From Lachnospiraceae bacterium (lineage in GTDB: Bacteria; Bacillota; Clostridia; Lachnospirales; Lachnospiraceae), in assembly GCA_015057425.1 (NCBI GenBank), contig SVEL01000002.1, positions 1 through 64,000 on the forward strand: a stretch of 64,000 bases of DNA. Reading direction: 5' to 3'. The first letter of the stretch is position 1, and each line of letters opens with the position of its first letter. Position numbers and translations under genes: made by a program. Positions 1-9,903 of the stretch are shown in pieces. Below the pieces are notes generated by a model, which was given only the letters and a program-made list of their open reading frames with translations, did no database searches and was not told where the DNA came from.

Positions 1-427
1 TCCTTTCGTATCCTTTCTTAGATAAATTTATCTAATACCATCTCATTATATCAAGATATTGCAATAAAGTAAGGTTTTTTTTGGTGGTGATTTTTTGGTG
101 GTTTTTAGTAGTTTTGTTAGTTTTCCAATGTAAAACGACCTACTTTTTCATTTTGCATCTTCTGACCTTAATTTTCAACCCAGTGGGTTGTGAACGGTCA
201 ATTTAGGGGTTCGAACGGTCATCTTTAATATAATTTTAAATACAACTAATTCTATAAATTTCCTTATAATTTTTCAACATTTTTACCGCGAGACGACGCG
301 AACGACGTATATAACGACGCGAACAACAAAAATTTGTGATTTTTTATTTCATATTGAATATTTACTTTTGTAATATTTAAAGAAAAATATCAGTTATGTT
401 CGTCAATATATCTATAATTCATTCATT
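1..427. other. Gene-free left end with repeats; upstream region of a gene off the left edge
   Basis: I see no supportable gene here. The first 20 bases, read on the minus strand, end in AAGGATACGAAAGGA, which looks like a ribosome binding site for a minus-strand gene whose start codon lies just outside the window; TATAAT is present about 40 bases upstream of it. Positions 60-115 are a low-complexity G/T stretch. Positions 173-195 form a small hairpin (AACCCAGTGGGTT core). Two copies of GAACGGTCA (192, 213) and two of ACGACGCGAAC (293, 314) are each spaced by 21 bp. The function is unknown. Confidence 0.5.
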
Positions 428-2506
428 TTAATCATAATTATAATCTACTCTGACACCTAAAAGTTTATCAGCTATATATTCTAAAACATTATATGCATCT
501 TCTGTCTTTGTATCAAATACATATGCATAAGCAGATTGTTCCATAGATACACATAATTTTCCTTTATTTTCACCTTCACCGATGTATGAATAATCTATGT
601 AGGCCTCAAGCGCAGGATGATAGAATTTAAACGTAATTGTTGCGTCAGTGTTTATATCTTCTGTTTCAATGACTTTTATAAGATTCACATCATTCCCACC
701 TGCCATTTTATCTAAGAATGTCAACGCATCATCCGTATAATAATAGTTGTCCGATATAACAGATCTGCCAAAAAACGCACTATGATAACCATAACTTCCG
801 TTATATTCACTATTATTAACATATAACACTTTAAGGTCTATATAATAGTTTTCATAATCATTAAATTTATCAACAGACAATCCATTTGTTATATCGCTTA
901 ATTTAGTAATAACATTTACTTCCGCATCAGATACTTTTTCCGGTGTTACCGCATACAGTGCATGACTTCCGGCATCTGCATATTTAGCTACAACAAATAA
1001 TTCATCCGAAATATCTTTTATGGCATATACATCAGCACATGCAGGCTCTTTTACATTCAAATCCGGATAATATCCTTCAACCTTTCCCAAATGCTTATCA
1101 ATGTATTTCAAATCGTTATATAAGCCAACACACTGATATACTCTTCCGTTATAGATAATTTTATTAAGTCGCACAGTATATATTGTACTACTTGCTTTTC
1201 GTAAAAGTTTATGAGCGGACAAATCAATCATCGACTCTTCCTGTTCTGCATTTTGGCGTTCAGTGATTAAATCACTTTTATTAAACTGTATATATTCCTG
1301 CAAAAAACTGTCCGGATACAAATCAGCATTTGCATATACAAATTCTTCATGAATAATAGCAGCATATTCACTCACTGACAGATTTTTAATCTTTTCACCT
1401 TCATAGTTTCCAAAAATATAATCTATCACTTTCTTGTACAATTCCTCATCAGTTTCATATATGTATACATCATTTCTGTAATAATCATCATATATAATCG
1501 TAACATATCCACTGTCATTGAAACCTATAAAATAGCTTCCTCCCAACAAAGAATGAAAAAATCTCATCTGAAATGTATAATCCACTGTATATTCATAGTT
1601 ATTTGTTGATTTTTTTACACCTGTTGAACCATCCAAAATCATGTCAAGCACTGTCAATATATCGTCAGGATAATAAGAAATCGTACCGCCATTCCTTTTA
1701 TCATCAAACATAGTAACTTCAATGGCACTTCTCGAAACATCTGCATAATCTTTTAAGCCTATCATACCGATAAATTTATCGAAAGATTCTGTTTGTTCAG
1801 TAAACTTTTCATCTTTAGCGCACTTTTCCTCGCCATAATAACTATAATCAGACACAACATATAAGCAATACATATCTGTATTTTGATTTTTAACAACGAT
1901 GGCATATTCTTCGGATATACCATTTATTCCGTAGACAGAAAATTTATCTTCATATGTTATATTTTCTTCAGGTATTCTGTTAATCTCTTCATCAAGCAAA
2001 TATGCTTCATAATCTGTTATTTCATATATGCACTGTTCAATATCAATACTGAAATTAGTCTTCTTTCCCCAGTAATTTCCTCCGTTAAATTCGATAAATC
2101 TGTTATTTATGTACCATACACCGAATTCGTCATCAATATATTCCATATCTCCTTCCACGTATGAAATTGAATCGTGACCATAAATAATCTCGTTACCTGT
2201 TTTCTTAAAAACGTCGCTTTTGTTTTCATTTATATGTTTTCTCGGAAATAATGCTAATGATTTAATTGATTTAACTTCTTCGGAATAATTTTCCCTAATA
2301 TACTTTTGAGTTACACCATTATACTTTTCAAGCGCTCTATCCAACTCTTCATCGCTTAACTTTTCCATGTACTCAATATCGGAATCACCGGTATTTACCT
2401 TTTGAAAAAGATAAATGCCGCCCGCAAAAATTCCAACAAATGCGATTAAAGCAAGGCACGCTGCGGCTATTATTAACCCTATTATAATTTTCTTTTTCTT
2501 ATTCAT
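428..2506 (-). CDS. Membrane-anchored protein of unknown function with an internal duplication
   Basis: I do not recognise a family. The 692-residue protein starts with four lysines and one hydrophobic segment (about residues 8-34), so it is probably anchored in the membrane with a large, acidic, tyrosine-rich domain outside. Two halves look homologous: residues about 190-370 and 490-685 share the order VY-I--IS-E---V, then YY-DD-LT-LD, then a TF---F-H strand, then VY--T-E--Y---DYI. The ATG is preceded by GGAGG at good spacing. It appears to be transcribed alone, since a terminator closes the gene upstream. A sensor, lipid- or wall-associated role is possible, but nothing in the sequence shows it. 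Confidence 0.75.
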   Translation of the reverse strand: MNKKKKIIIGLIIAAACLALIAFVGIFAGGIYLFQKVNTGDSDIEYMEKLSDEELDRALEKYNGVTQKYIRENYSEEVKSIKSLALFPRKHINENKSDVFKKTGNEIIYGHDSISYVEGDMEYIDDEFGVWYINNRFIEFNGGNYWGKKTNFSIDIEQCIYEITDYEAYLLDEEINRIPEENITYEDKFSVYGINGISEEYAIVVKNQNTDMYCLYVVSDYSYYGEEKCAKDEKFTEQTESFDKFIGMIGLKDYADVSRSAIEVTMFDDKRNGGTISYYPDDILTVLDMILDGSTGVKKSTNNYEYTVDYTFQMRFFHSLLGGSYFIGFNDSGYVTIIYDDYYRNDVYIYETDEELYKKVIDYIFGNYEGEKIKNLSVSEYAAIIHEEFVYANADLYPDSFLQEYIQFNKSDLITERQNAEQEESMIDLSAHKLLRKASSTIYTVRLNKIIYNGRVYQCVGLYNDLKYIDKHLGKVEGYYPDLNVKEPACADVYAIKDISDELFVVAKYADAGSHALYAVTPEKVSDAEVNVITKLSDITNGLSVDKFNDYENYYIDLKVLYVNNSEYNGSYGYHSAFFGRSVISDNYYYTDDALTFLDKMAGGNDVNLIKVIETEDINTDATITFKFYHPALEAYIDYSYIGEGENKGKLCVSMEQSAYAYVFDTKTEDAYNVLEYIADKLLGVRVDYNYD

Positions 2507-2640
2507 AAAACCTCCAACAATATCTCTAACTGATTCTTACCACTCCATTGTATTCATCTGCATAATTAAAGTATTGAACATTATTTTCAAATAATTATTA
2601 TTTCCTTTTTACTTTTCTTTTTACCCATACCGTTCTCCAA

Positions 2641-2675
2641 CAAAAAGGTCCTGCCAAAATATAGGCAAGACCTTT
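2641..2675 (-). terminator. Intrinsic terminator of the PAP2 gene
   Basis: On the minus strand AAAGGTCTTGCC pairs with GGCAGGACCTTT across an eight-base loop and runs into a T tract. It lies about 10 bases past the PAP2 stop codon. Confidence 0.8.
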
Positions 2676-2685
2676 ATATACATTA

Positions 2686-3261
2686 TTATTTACTTGCCTG
2701 CTTTTTTGCTGCTATCTTCTCACTTATAATTTTAACAATCCATACTGCCGAAATTGCCCAAACGACACCAAAAAATGCACCTGCCAAAATATCCGTAGGA
2801 TAATGAACAAATACATATAATCTTGAAAAACCTATAAGTGCAGCCATTATAAGAGCAGGGATTCCCCACTTCTTATTGTTTATAAATATAACCGTAGCAG
2901 CCGCAAATGAACTTTGTGTATGACCGGATGGAAATGAATACTCACCCGGCTTTTCTATTAACAGATTAATTACTTCACCCGAATGTTCCAAAACATACTG
3001 GAATGGTCTGATTCTTCCAACTACATTTTTTATGATTCCATTACCAAATATAAGTCCAAGTACCAATGCAATGCCCATGGCAATACCGCATTTTCTTGTC
3101 TTTTTAAAGAACAAAAGAACGACCGCAATAGCTATCCAAAGGATTCCTCCATCACCAAGTGTTGTAATAAACACCATCAAAGCATCCATTACATCATTTG
3201 CAAGAAAATCCTGTATCCAATAAAGTATTGATAAATCTATCTTTGTAATAAATTCAAACAT
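2686..3261 (-). CDS. PAP2-family membrane phosphatase
   Basis: This 191-residue membrane protein carries the three signature motifs of the PAP2/undecaprenyl-pyrophosphatase superfamily: KNVVGRIRP near residue 80, PSGH near 112, and SRLYVFVHYPTD near 145-158, which supplies the catalytic His and Asp. Several hydrophobic helices surround them. Family members remove phosphate from lipid phosphates such as undecaprenyl pyrophosphate or phosphatidylglycerol phosphate on the outer face of the membrane; the substrate cannot be told from sequence. AAAGGA six bases before the ATG supports the start. It follows ilvA by 30 bases and could be co-transcribed with it. Confidence 0.88.
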   Translation of the reverse strand: MFEFITKIDLSILYWIQDFLANDVMDALMVFITTLGDGGILWIAIAVVLLFFKKTRKCGIAMGIALVLGLIFGNGIIKNVVGRIRPFQYVLEHSGEVINLLIEKPGEYSFPSGHTQSSFAAATVIFINNKKWGIPALIMAALIGFSRLYVFVHYPTDILAGAFFGVVWAISAVWIVKIISEKIAAKKQASK

Positions 3262-3291
3262 TTTAAATCCTTTCTGTTGTATATTGACATA

Positions 3292-4509
3292 TTAAATGTT
3301 CGTCTGTACAAGTTTTGGTCTGTATCCGTTAGTTTCAAGTGCTTCCACAATCTTATTTTTGTGATCATGTCCAAATGTTTCAAGTGTAATTCTAAGCTCA
3401 ACTGCCGCGCTTCTGTTTATACTTATAAACTGGTTATGTTCAAGTTTGATTACGTTACCCTGTGCTTCTGCTATAACTGAAGCAACACGCACAAGTTCTC
3501 CCGGCTTATCAGGAAGAAGTACAGATACAGTAAAGATTCTGCCTCTCTGAATAAGTCCGTGCTGAAGCGTTGATGACATTGTGATGATATCCATATTACC
3601 ACCGCTTAATATTGATACAATCTTCTTATCTTTACAATTAAGATGCTTAATAGCTGCAACAGAAAGAAGACCTGAATTTTCTACAACCATTTTATGATTT
3701 TCTACCATATCAAGGAAAACATCTATAAGTTCGTCATCTTCTATAGTAATAATATCATCAAGATTTTCACTTACATATGGGAATATTTTTGAACCGGGTG
3801 TCTTTACAGCAGTACCGTCAGCTATAGTCGCAGCTGAACCAAGTGTAACTACTTTTCCTTTCTTTATTGATTCCTGCATACAGTTTGCACCGGCAGGTTC
3901 AACACCTATAACTTTAATATTAGGATTAAGCATCTTTGCAAGTGTGCTTACGCCTGTAGCAAGACCGCCACCACCAATAGGAACAAGAATATAATCAACT
4001 GTAGGAAGTTCTTTGATGATTTCCATAGCTATTGAACCCTGACCTGCTGCTACATCAAGGTCATCGAAAGGATGAACAAATGTATAACCATTTTCTTCTG
4101 CAAGTCTTAAAGCTTCCTTACATGCATCATCATATACATCTCCGTGTAAAATAACTTCTGCACCATAGCTTTTCGTTCTGTTAACCTTCATAAGTGGTGT
4201 AGCTGTAGGCATAACTACAGTTGCCTTTACACCATATAATTTAGCAGCATAAGCAACACCCTGTGCATGATTACCTGCTGATGCTGTTATAAGTCCTCTT
4301 TCTCTTTCTTCCTTTGTAAGTGTGCTTATTTTATAATAAGCACCTCTAACCTTATATGCACCTGTAAACTGCATATTTTCAGGTTTCAAATATATATTGT
4401 TACCTGACTGTTCACTAAAATAATTACTATATACAAGATTCGTTTTTAATGTAACCTTCTGGACTATTTCATATGCTTCTTCAAATTTCTTTAATGTTAA
4501 TTCACTCAT
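3292..4509 (-). CDS. ilvA: Threonine ammonia-lyase with C-terminal ACT domain
   Basis: This PLP enzyme deaminates L-threonine to 2-oxobutyrate, either as the first step of isoleucine synthesis or for threonine catabolism. The PLP lysine lies in FTGAYKVRG (Lys53), a glycine loop GGGGLATG is at about 179-186, and an SGGNMD motif follows near residue 310. Residues about 325-405 form an ACT domain beginning TVSVLLPDKPGELVRV, as in the roughly 400-residue clostridial type (IlvA/TdcB hybrid), where it binds an amino-acid effector. No other isoleucine genes are nearby, so a catabolic role is equally possible. The gene follows ftsY by 27 bases. The call is firm; biosynthetic versus catabolic role is not. 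Confidence 0.92.
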   Translation of the reverse strand: MSELTLKKFEEAYEIVQKVTLKTNLVYSNYFSEQSGNNIYLKPENMQFTGAYKVRGAYYKISTLTKEERERGLITASAGNHAQGVAYAAKLYGVKATVVMPTATPLMKVNRTKSYGAEVILHGDVYDDACKEALRLAEENGYTFVHPFDDLDVAAGQGSIAMEIIKELPTVDYILVPIGGGGLATGVSTLAKMLNPNIKVIGVEPAGANCMQESIKKGKVVTLGSAATIADGTAVKTPGSKIFPYVSENLDDIITIEDDELIDVFLDMVENHKMVVENSGLLSVAAIKHLNCKDKKIVSILSGGNMDIITMSSTLQHGLIQRGRIFTVSVLLPDKPGELVRVASVIAEAQGNVIKLEHNQFISINRSAAVELRITLETFGHDHKNKIVEALETNGYRPKLVQTNI

Positions 4510-4536
4510 GTGTTTTACCTTCTTTCATCACAAATA

Positions 4537-5508
4537 TTACTCTACCGTAAATAAAGCATCAACAAATTCCTTGGAATTAAACTTCTGTAAATCATCAATC
4601 TGTTCGCCCACACCTATATACTTTACCGGTATTCCAAGTTCTGACTGTATTGCTATTGCAATACCACCCTTAGCCGTTCCGTCTAATTTAGTAAGAATAA
4701 TACCTGTTATATTTGTAGCTTCCATAAACTGTCTTGCCTGAGCAAGTGCATTCTGACCGGTAGTACCATCAAGAACCACAAGATTTTCTCTATATGCTCC
4801 GGGATATTCCTTCTCAATAATTCTGTCAATCTTTTTAAGTTCTTCCATAAGATTCTTCTTATTGTGAAGTCGTCCTGCCGTATCGCAAAGAAGTACATCA
4901 GCATTTCTTGCTTTTGCTGCCTGACATGCATCAAATATAACTGCCGCCGGGTCAGAGCCTTCTTTTTGAGCAATAATATCTACTTCAGCTCTGTTTGACC
5001 ACTCTGTAAGCTGGTCTATAGCCGCCGCTCTAAATGTATCGGCTGCTGCAAGGATAACCTTTTTACCATCTGATTTAAGCTGACCTGCAAGCTTACCGAC
5101 TGATGTTGTTTTACCTACACCATTTACTCCTATTACAAGAACAACTGATTTCTGTTTTTCAAAATCATAAGCATTTTCGCCTAAATCCATCTGTTCTGTA
5201 ATAGAATCAACAAGAAGCTGCTTACATTCCATTGGGTCTTTTATCTTTAATTCTTTAACCTTACCCTTGAGATTTTCTATGATTTCCGTAGTTGTCTTAA
5301 TTCCTATATCACCCATAATAAGAATTTCTTCTATTTCTTCATAAAAATCATCATCAATACTTGAAAAACCAGAAAAAATATTATCAAATCCATTAACAAT
5401 ATTCTTTCTTGTCTTACTGAGACCATTAACAAGTTTTTTAAAAAAACCTGTCTTTTCTTTTACTTCTCCCATATGCATCTGCGCAGATACTCTACGCACT
5501 CCTTTCAT
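4537..5508 (-). CDS. ftsY: Signal recognition particle receptor FtsY
   Basis: FtsY is the membrane-associated GTPase that docks the SRP-ribosome complex at the Sec translocon. The NG domain is intact: P-loop GVNGVGKTTS at about residue 130, DTAGRLHNKKNL, and TKLDGTAKGG near the C-terminus. The acidic A domain of E. coli FtsY is absent, as usual in Firmicutes. The start is uncertain. I use the ATG at 5508, but the only good ribosome binding site (AAAGGAG) lies just inside it, and an ATG at 5478 sits 20 bases after that site. The gene follows smc by about 28 bases, the standard rnc-smc-ftsY order. Confidence 0.95.
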   Translation of the reverse strand: MKGVRRVSAQMHMGEVKEKTGFFKKLVNGLSKTRKNIVNGFDNIFSGFSSIDDDFYEEIEEILIMGDIGIKTTTEIIENLKGKVKELKIKDPMECKQLLVDSITEQMDLGENAYDFEKQKSVVLVIGVNGVGKTTSVGKLAGQLKSDGKKVILAAADTFRAAAIDQLTEWSNRAEVDIIAQKEGSDPAAVIFDACQAAKARNADVLLCDTAGRLHNKKNLMEELKKIDRIIEKEYPGAYRENLVVLDGTTGQNALAQARQFMEATNITGIILTKLDGTAKGGIAIAIQSELGIPVKYIGVGEQIDDLQKFNSKEFVDALFTVE

Positions 5509-5536
5509 TAACAAATAACATATTAACTGCTTTAAG

Positions 5537-8500
5537 TTAATTTTTCTGCTGGTTCATTTTATCAATTTCATCTTCTATAAGATTTACACTTACAAGGGTT
5601 GATACACCTTTTTCCTGCATAGTAATACCATAAAGTCTGTCTGCTGCAGCCATAGTACCACGTCTGTGAGTAATTACGATAAACTGTGTATGATCTGTAA
5701 GCTTATGTAAGTATTTTGCAAATCTTGTTACGTTAGAATCATCAAGTGCCGCTTCAATTTCGTCCAAGAGACAGAATGGTGAAGGCTTAAGATTCTGAAT
5801 CGCAAAGAGTAATGCAATTGCCGTAAGTGCTTTTTCACCACCTGATAACTGCATCATATTTTGAAGTTTCTTTCCAGGTGGCTGAGATATAATTGAAATA
5901 CCTGCATCAAGCATATCTGTTTCTTCATCTTCAAGAAGTTCGATGGTACCTTTACCACCGCCAAACATTTCCTTAAATACTTTATCGAATTCAACTTTAA
6001 TTTCTTCAAACTTTTCAGAGAACTGCTTCTTCATTCCCGTATCAAGTTCTTCAATAATCTTAAGTAAGGTCTCTTCGGCAATGATTAAATCATCATGCTG
6101 ACCTTTAAGGAATGTATGTCTTTCCAAGACTTCCTTATAATCGTTAATTGCATTAACATTAACTTCACCAAGATTCTTGATATCCGACTTAAGTGTAGAA
6201 ATAGTCTTCCTAATCTGTTGAAGATTTGTAAGTTCATCATTTTTCATGGTAAGAGCATCGCTGTATCGCATCTCATACTCATCCCACATATAGTTAACCT
6301 GTTTTTCCTTTTCTTCTTCAAGCTTTTCTTTCTGGCTGTTAAGTCTGAAAAGTTCCTTATCAAGTTCACTTATATGATTAGCAAGTTCTTCTCTCTTTCC
6401 AAAGAAATCCTTGTGTTCTTTTGTCTGATTATCTTTATCTTCGCCATATTTTGCAAGTTCTTCACTAAGTTTTTCAATAATCTTACGTTTATCTTCAACA
6501 CTTGCTTTGATATTGTTAATATCATTTATCTTTGAAAGAATGTCTCTCGATGTATCTTCAAGTGTAATCTTAAGACTTTCCTTTTCAGACACAAGTTTTC
6601 TTATTTCACCTTCAACTCTTGAAATGTTTTCTCGAACAAAATCATTCTTTTGAGTAAGACCTGAAAGATTAACTCTCAAATCTTCATTATTCTTCATCTC
6701 TTCAGCTTCTTTTGCCTGTTCGCTTTCAAGAATTGCCGTAAGTTCTCTAACTTTATCTTCAAGTGCTGCATTCTTATTGTCACATTCTAAAAGGTCATCC
6801 TTCATAGTTGCACAGCTGTTGTTGATTTCTTCAAGCTGTCTTGAAATCTCGTCACTTTCAGAATTAATATTTGCAAAGGAATCTGTAATTTCCTGCTGTT
6901 TATCTGTCGCAGTTTTGAGATTATGTGCAATGGAATTCTGAGTAAGATGTTTTTCGCTTAAGGAAAGCTTAATCTTCTCATAATTTTCTTTTGTAGCTTT
7001 ACCTTCTTTTTCGTTAGCTTCAAGTCTGTCAGCAACTTCTTTCTGCTTAACTTTAATAGCTTCAATAGAATTCTTTAATTCATCAACTTCTCTACGACGT
7101 CCCAAAAGGTTACTTGCATTTTTAAATGCACCACCGGACATAGAACCACCCGGATTAAGCTGTTCTCCATCAAGTGTAACCATTCTTAATGTATATCCGT
7201 ATTTTCTTGCAATAATAAGTGCATTATCGATATTATCGACTACAACTGTTCTTCCGAGAAGATATTTTGCTATATTTTCCCATTCTTTTCTTATCTTAAC
7301 CAAATCACAGGCAAGACCGATTACACCCTTTTCACTAAGAGCTCTCTCGTTTGAAAAGCCTGTCTTATTGGCAATACTGTTAAGCGGAAGGAATGTAGCA
7401 CGTCCGAACTTGCCACGTTTTAAGTATTCAATTACTTCTTTTGCTGTGTTTTCATCATCAGTAACAACGTTCTGAATATTACCGCCAAGAGCTGTTTCAA
7501 CAGCAGTTTCGTACTTTTTATCTACAGAAATAATATCTGCAACTACACCGATGATACCTTTCTTGGTTTCCTTAAGTTCCATTATCTTCTTGATACTGTT
7601 ACCATAACCTTCATATCTTTCAGTCATATTGGTAAGAGCTTCAAGATTGGAATTAAGTCTGTGAAACTCTCTCTGATAATCATCCTGATTCTTAAAAAGA
7701 TTTTTCTTTTCTGCAGAAAGCTCACTGATTTTCTTTTCGAGTTCATCAGCTTCTGATGTCATATTGATAATTTCATCATTAACTGCCTTTAACTCTTCTT
7801 CCAATTCATTGATAATCTTCTTTTGAGCATCACTGTCACTTTTAAACTTAATTAAATTCTGACTGATTGTTGCCTTTCTGATATTAATCTGTTCAACCAT
7901 AGTGTCATAACGGCTGACACGGCTGTTAATATTAGCCCTCTCATTTAAGACTTCGATTATCTCTGTCTTGGCATCTTCTATCTTTTCCTTAATCTCAACG
8001 ATTCTGTTTGTTATAACAGCAACCTTGCTGTCTGCTTCGCTTTGAATAGTCGAAGCATTATTTAACATATCTTTGATTTCTTCTTTTTCTTTTAAAAGTT
8101 TATCTTTTTCAATATTATATTCTGCTATGGCATTATCTATATCACTTATTCGTTTATTATAATGCTCATCATTCATTCTGGCCGAATTAATCTGTTCATC
8201 CAGCACTTTGATTTCACCATCAAGCTTTTCTACAGATATATTTGCCTCGTTGAGTTCATTCTTTTTGTTTTCAATAACAGAATTTAATTCTTCGATAAAA
8301 ACATCCAACTGTTCATACTGCTTCTTTGTTTCATCAAGAGTTTTTGTTTTTTCCTCTAATTCATTTGAAGCAATAAGAATCTTCTTTTCAACGCTTTCTA
8401 TGGAATCTTTAACCTGATTTATGGTTAAAAGGAACATATTGACATCATATATCTTAAGTTCATCTTTAAGCTTAAGATACTTTCTTGCAGTTTCCGACTG

Positions 8501-9121
8501 TCTTTCAAGTGGGCGAAGCTGCCTTTCAAGTTCAGAAAGAATATCTGTAACACGGGCAAGATTATCTTTCTCATCCTGCAACTTTTTAATAGCTTCATTC
8601 TTTCTTCTTTTAAACTTAACAATACCTGCCGCTTCATCAAAAAGCTCACGTCTTTCTTCCGGCTTACCACTTAATATCTTATCAATCTGTCCCTGACCGA
8701 TAATAGAATAACCTTCTTTACCGATACCTGTGTCATAAAAAAGTTCATTGATATCTTTAAGACGGCAAATTGCACCATTTATCATATATTCACTTTCGCC
8801 TGAACGGAAAAGTCTTCTGGAAACAGTTACTTCATTGAAATCAATGGCAAGCTTATGGTCTGAATTATCAAGTGTAATTGCAACGTATGCAAAACCAAGC
8901 GGTCTTCTGCTTTCTGTACCTGCAAAAATAACATCTTCCATCTTACCGCCACGAAGCTGCTTAATTCTTTGCTCACCAAGAACCCAACGTACAGCATCTG
9001 CAACATTACTCTTTCCGCTTCCGTTAGGTCCGACAATACCTGTTATTCCGTTGTGAAATTCAAAATTTATCTTATTGGCAAAGGATTTAAAACCCTGCAC
9101 CTCTATACTTTTTAAATACAT
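5537..9121 (-). CDS. smc: Chromosome segregation ATPase SMC
   Basis: SMC is the ATPase core of condensin and works with ScpA and ScpB, both encoded at 40874-42268. The 1194-residue length is standard. The N-terminal Walker A is GPNGSGKSN (about 31-39). Long coiled coils flank a hinge at about 515-690 that ends in the glycine-rich GGSMSGGAF. The C-terminal head has the LSGGEKALTAIALLFA signature and Walker B LLDEIEAALDD. The ATG follows GGAGG at a good distance, 25 bases after rnc. Many antisense open frames here are coding shadows. Confidence 0.97.
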   Translation of the reverse strand: MYLKSIEVQGFKSFANKINFEFHNGITGIVGPNGSGKSNVADAVRWVLGEQRIKQLRGGKMEDVIFAGTESRRPLGFAYVAITLDNSDHKLAIDFNEVTVSRRLFRSGESEYMINGAICRLKDINELFYDTGIGKEGYSIIGQGQIDKILSGKPEERRELFDEAAGIVKFKRRKNEAIKKLQDEKDNLARVTDILSELERQLRPLERQSETARKYLKLKDELKIYDVNMFLLTINQVKDSIESVEKKILIASNELEEKTKTLDETKKQYEQLDVFIEELNSVIENKKNELNEANISVEKLDGEIKVLDEQINSARMNDEHYNKRISDIDNAIAEYNIEKDKLLKEKEEIKDMLNNASTIQSEADSKVAVITNRIVEIKEKIEDAKTEIIEVLNERANINSRVSRYDTMVEQINIRKATISQNLIKFKSDSDAQKKIINELEEELKAVNDEIINMTSEADELEKKISELSAEKKNLFKNQDDYQREFHRLNSNLEALTNMTERYEGYGNSIKKIMELKETKKGIIGVVADIISVDKKYETAVETALGGNIQNVVTDDENTAKEVIEYLKRGKFGRATFLPLNSIANKTGFSNERALSEKGVIGLACDLVKIRKEWENIAKYLLGRTVVVDNIDNALIIARKYGYTLRMVTLDGEQLNPGGSMSGGAFKNASNLLGRRREVDELKNSIEAIKVKQKEVADRLEANEKEGKATKENYEKIKLSLSEKHLTQNSIAHNLKTATDKQQEITDSFANINSESDEISRQLEEINNSCATMKDDLLECDNKNAALEDKVRELTAILESEQAKEAEEMKNNEDLRVNLSGLTQKNDFVRENISRVEGEIRKLVSEKESLKITLEDTSRDILSKINDINNIKASVEDKRKIIEKLSEELAKYGEDKDNQTKEHKDFFGKREELANHISELDKELFRLNSQKEKLEEEKEKQVNYMWDEYEMRYSDALTMKNDELTNLQQIRKTISTLKSDIKNLGEVNVNAINDYKEVLERHTFLKGQHDDLIIAEETLLKIIEELDTGMKKQFSEKFEEIKVEFDKVFKEMFGGGKGTIELLEDEETDMLDAGISIISQPPGKKLQNMMQLSGGEKALTAIALLFAIQNLKPSPFCLLDEIEAALDDSNVTRFAKYLHKLTDHTQFIVITHRRGTMAAADRLYGITMQEKGVSTLVSVNLIEDEIDKMNQQKN

Positions 9122-9146
9122 TTACGTGTTTCCTCCATATAGACAA

Positions 9147-9830
9147 TTAAAAATTGCCTTCTCGATTCATTAGCGCTTCATAAGCAGCTTTCTGTTCGGC
9201 ACTTTTCTTGGATTTTCCTTCCCCTGCTCCAAGCACCTTATTACCCAACTTCACTTCGACACAAAATGTTTTACAGTGGTCAGGTCCGCATTCGCTTACC
9301 AGTTCATAATGAACGGTCTCACGATATTCTTTCTGTACATACTCCTGAAGTATGGTTTTGCTATCATAAAAGAGTTGTTTTGCTTCAATATCGTTCAATA
9401 TAAACTTCTGAACAAAGTCTTTTGCATTAGCAAAGCCACCGTCAAGGTAAATGGCTCCAATCATAGCCTCTAAAGCATCTGAAATAATAGAATCCCTGCT
9501 TCTTCCGCCGGTATGTTCTTCACCGCGTCCTAATAAAATAAACTCCGGTAAACCTATATCTCTCGCTACCTGTGCAAGGGTTGGCTCACATACTATACTT
9601 GCTCTCATCTTTGTAAGCTCACCTTCGGGTTTATTCATATACATATGGAAAAGGCTTTCACTTACCGATAATTCAAGTACTGCATCACCTAAAAATTCAA
9701 GTCGCTCATTGTTATGTAATCTTCCAAGTTTATGATCATTGCCATACGAACTGTGCATAACAGCCAGATTAATTAATGACTTGTCATTAAAAACATAGCC
9801 TATTTTAGACTCAAGTACGTCGTATTTCAT
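9147..9830 (-). CDS. rnc: Ribonuclease III
   Basis: This double-strand-specific endonuclease processes rRNA precursors and structured mRNAs. The catalytic signature NERLEFLGDAVLEL is at residues 41-54, the second acidic cluster DALEAMIGAIYLDGG at about 117-131, and a double-stranded RNA-binding domain fills the last 70 residues (ending KKSAEQKAAYEAL). At 227 residues the length is normal. GGGAG precedes the ATG. A hairpin separates it from acpP upstream, so part of its transcript may come by read-through. Confidence 0.96.
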   Translation of the reverse strand: MKYDVLESKIGYVFNDKSLINLAVMHSSYGNDHKLGRLHNNERLEFLGDAVLELSVSESLFHMYMNKPEGELTKMRASIVCEPTLAQVARDIGLPEFILLGRGEEHTGGRSRDSIISDALEAMIGAIYLDGGFANAKDFVQKFILNDIEAKQLFYDSKTILQEYVQKEYRETVHYELVSECGPDHCKTFCVEVKLGNKVLGAGEGKSKKSAEQKAAYEALMNREGNF

Positions 9831-9852
9831 AACATGCTCCCTTCATTTACTT

Positions 9853-9890
9853 AAACGACCGGAAACACTATCAGCATTCCCGGTCCGTTT
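9853..9890 (-). terminator. Hairpin between acpP and rnc, possible attenuator
   Basis: On the minus strand AAACGGACCGG pairs with CCGGTCGTTT with one bulge and a 17-base loop. No long T tract follows, so it may be a weak terminator or an RNA-stability element rather than a full stop. Confidence 0.5.
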
Positions 9891-9903
9891 ATCTTAAATA
9901 AAA

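Noticed and set aside
5537-9121. Several plus-strand open frames inside smc (for example 6095-6535)
   Set aside because: They are antisense shadows of the coding bias in smc, hydrophobic and without start signals.
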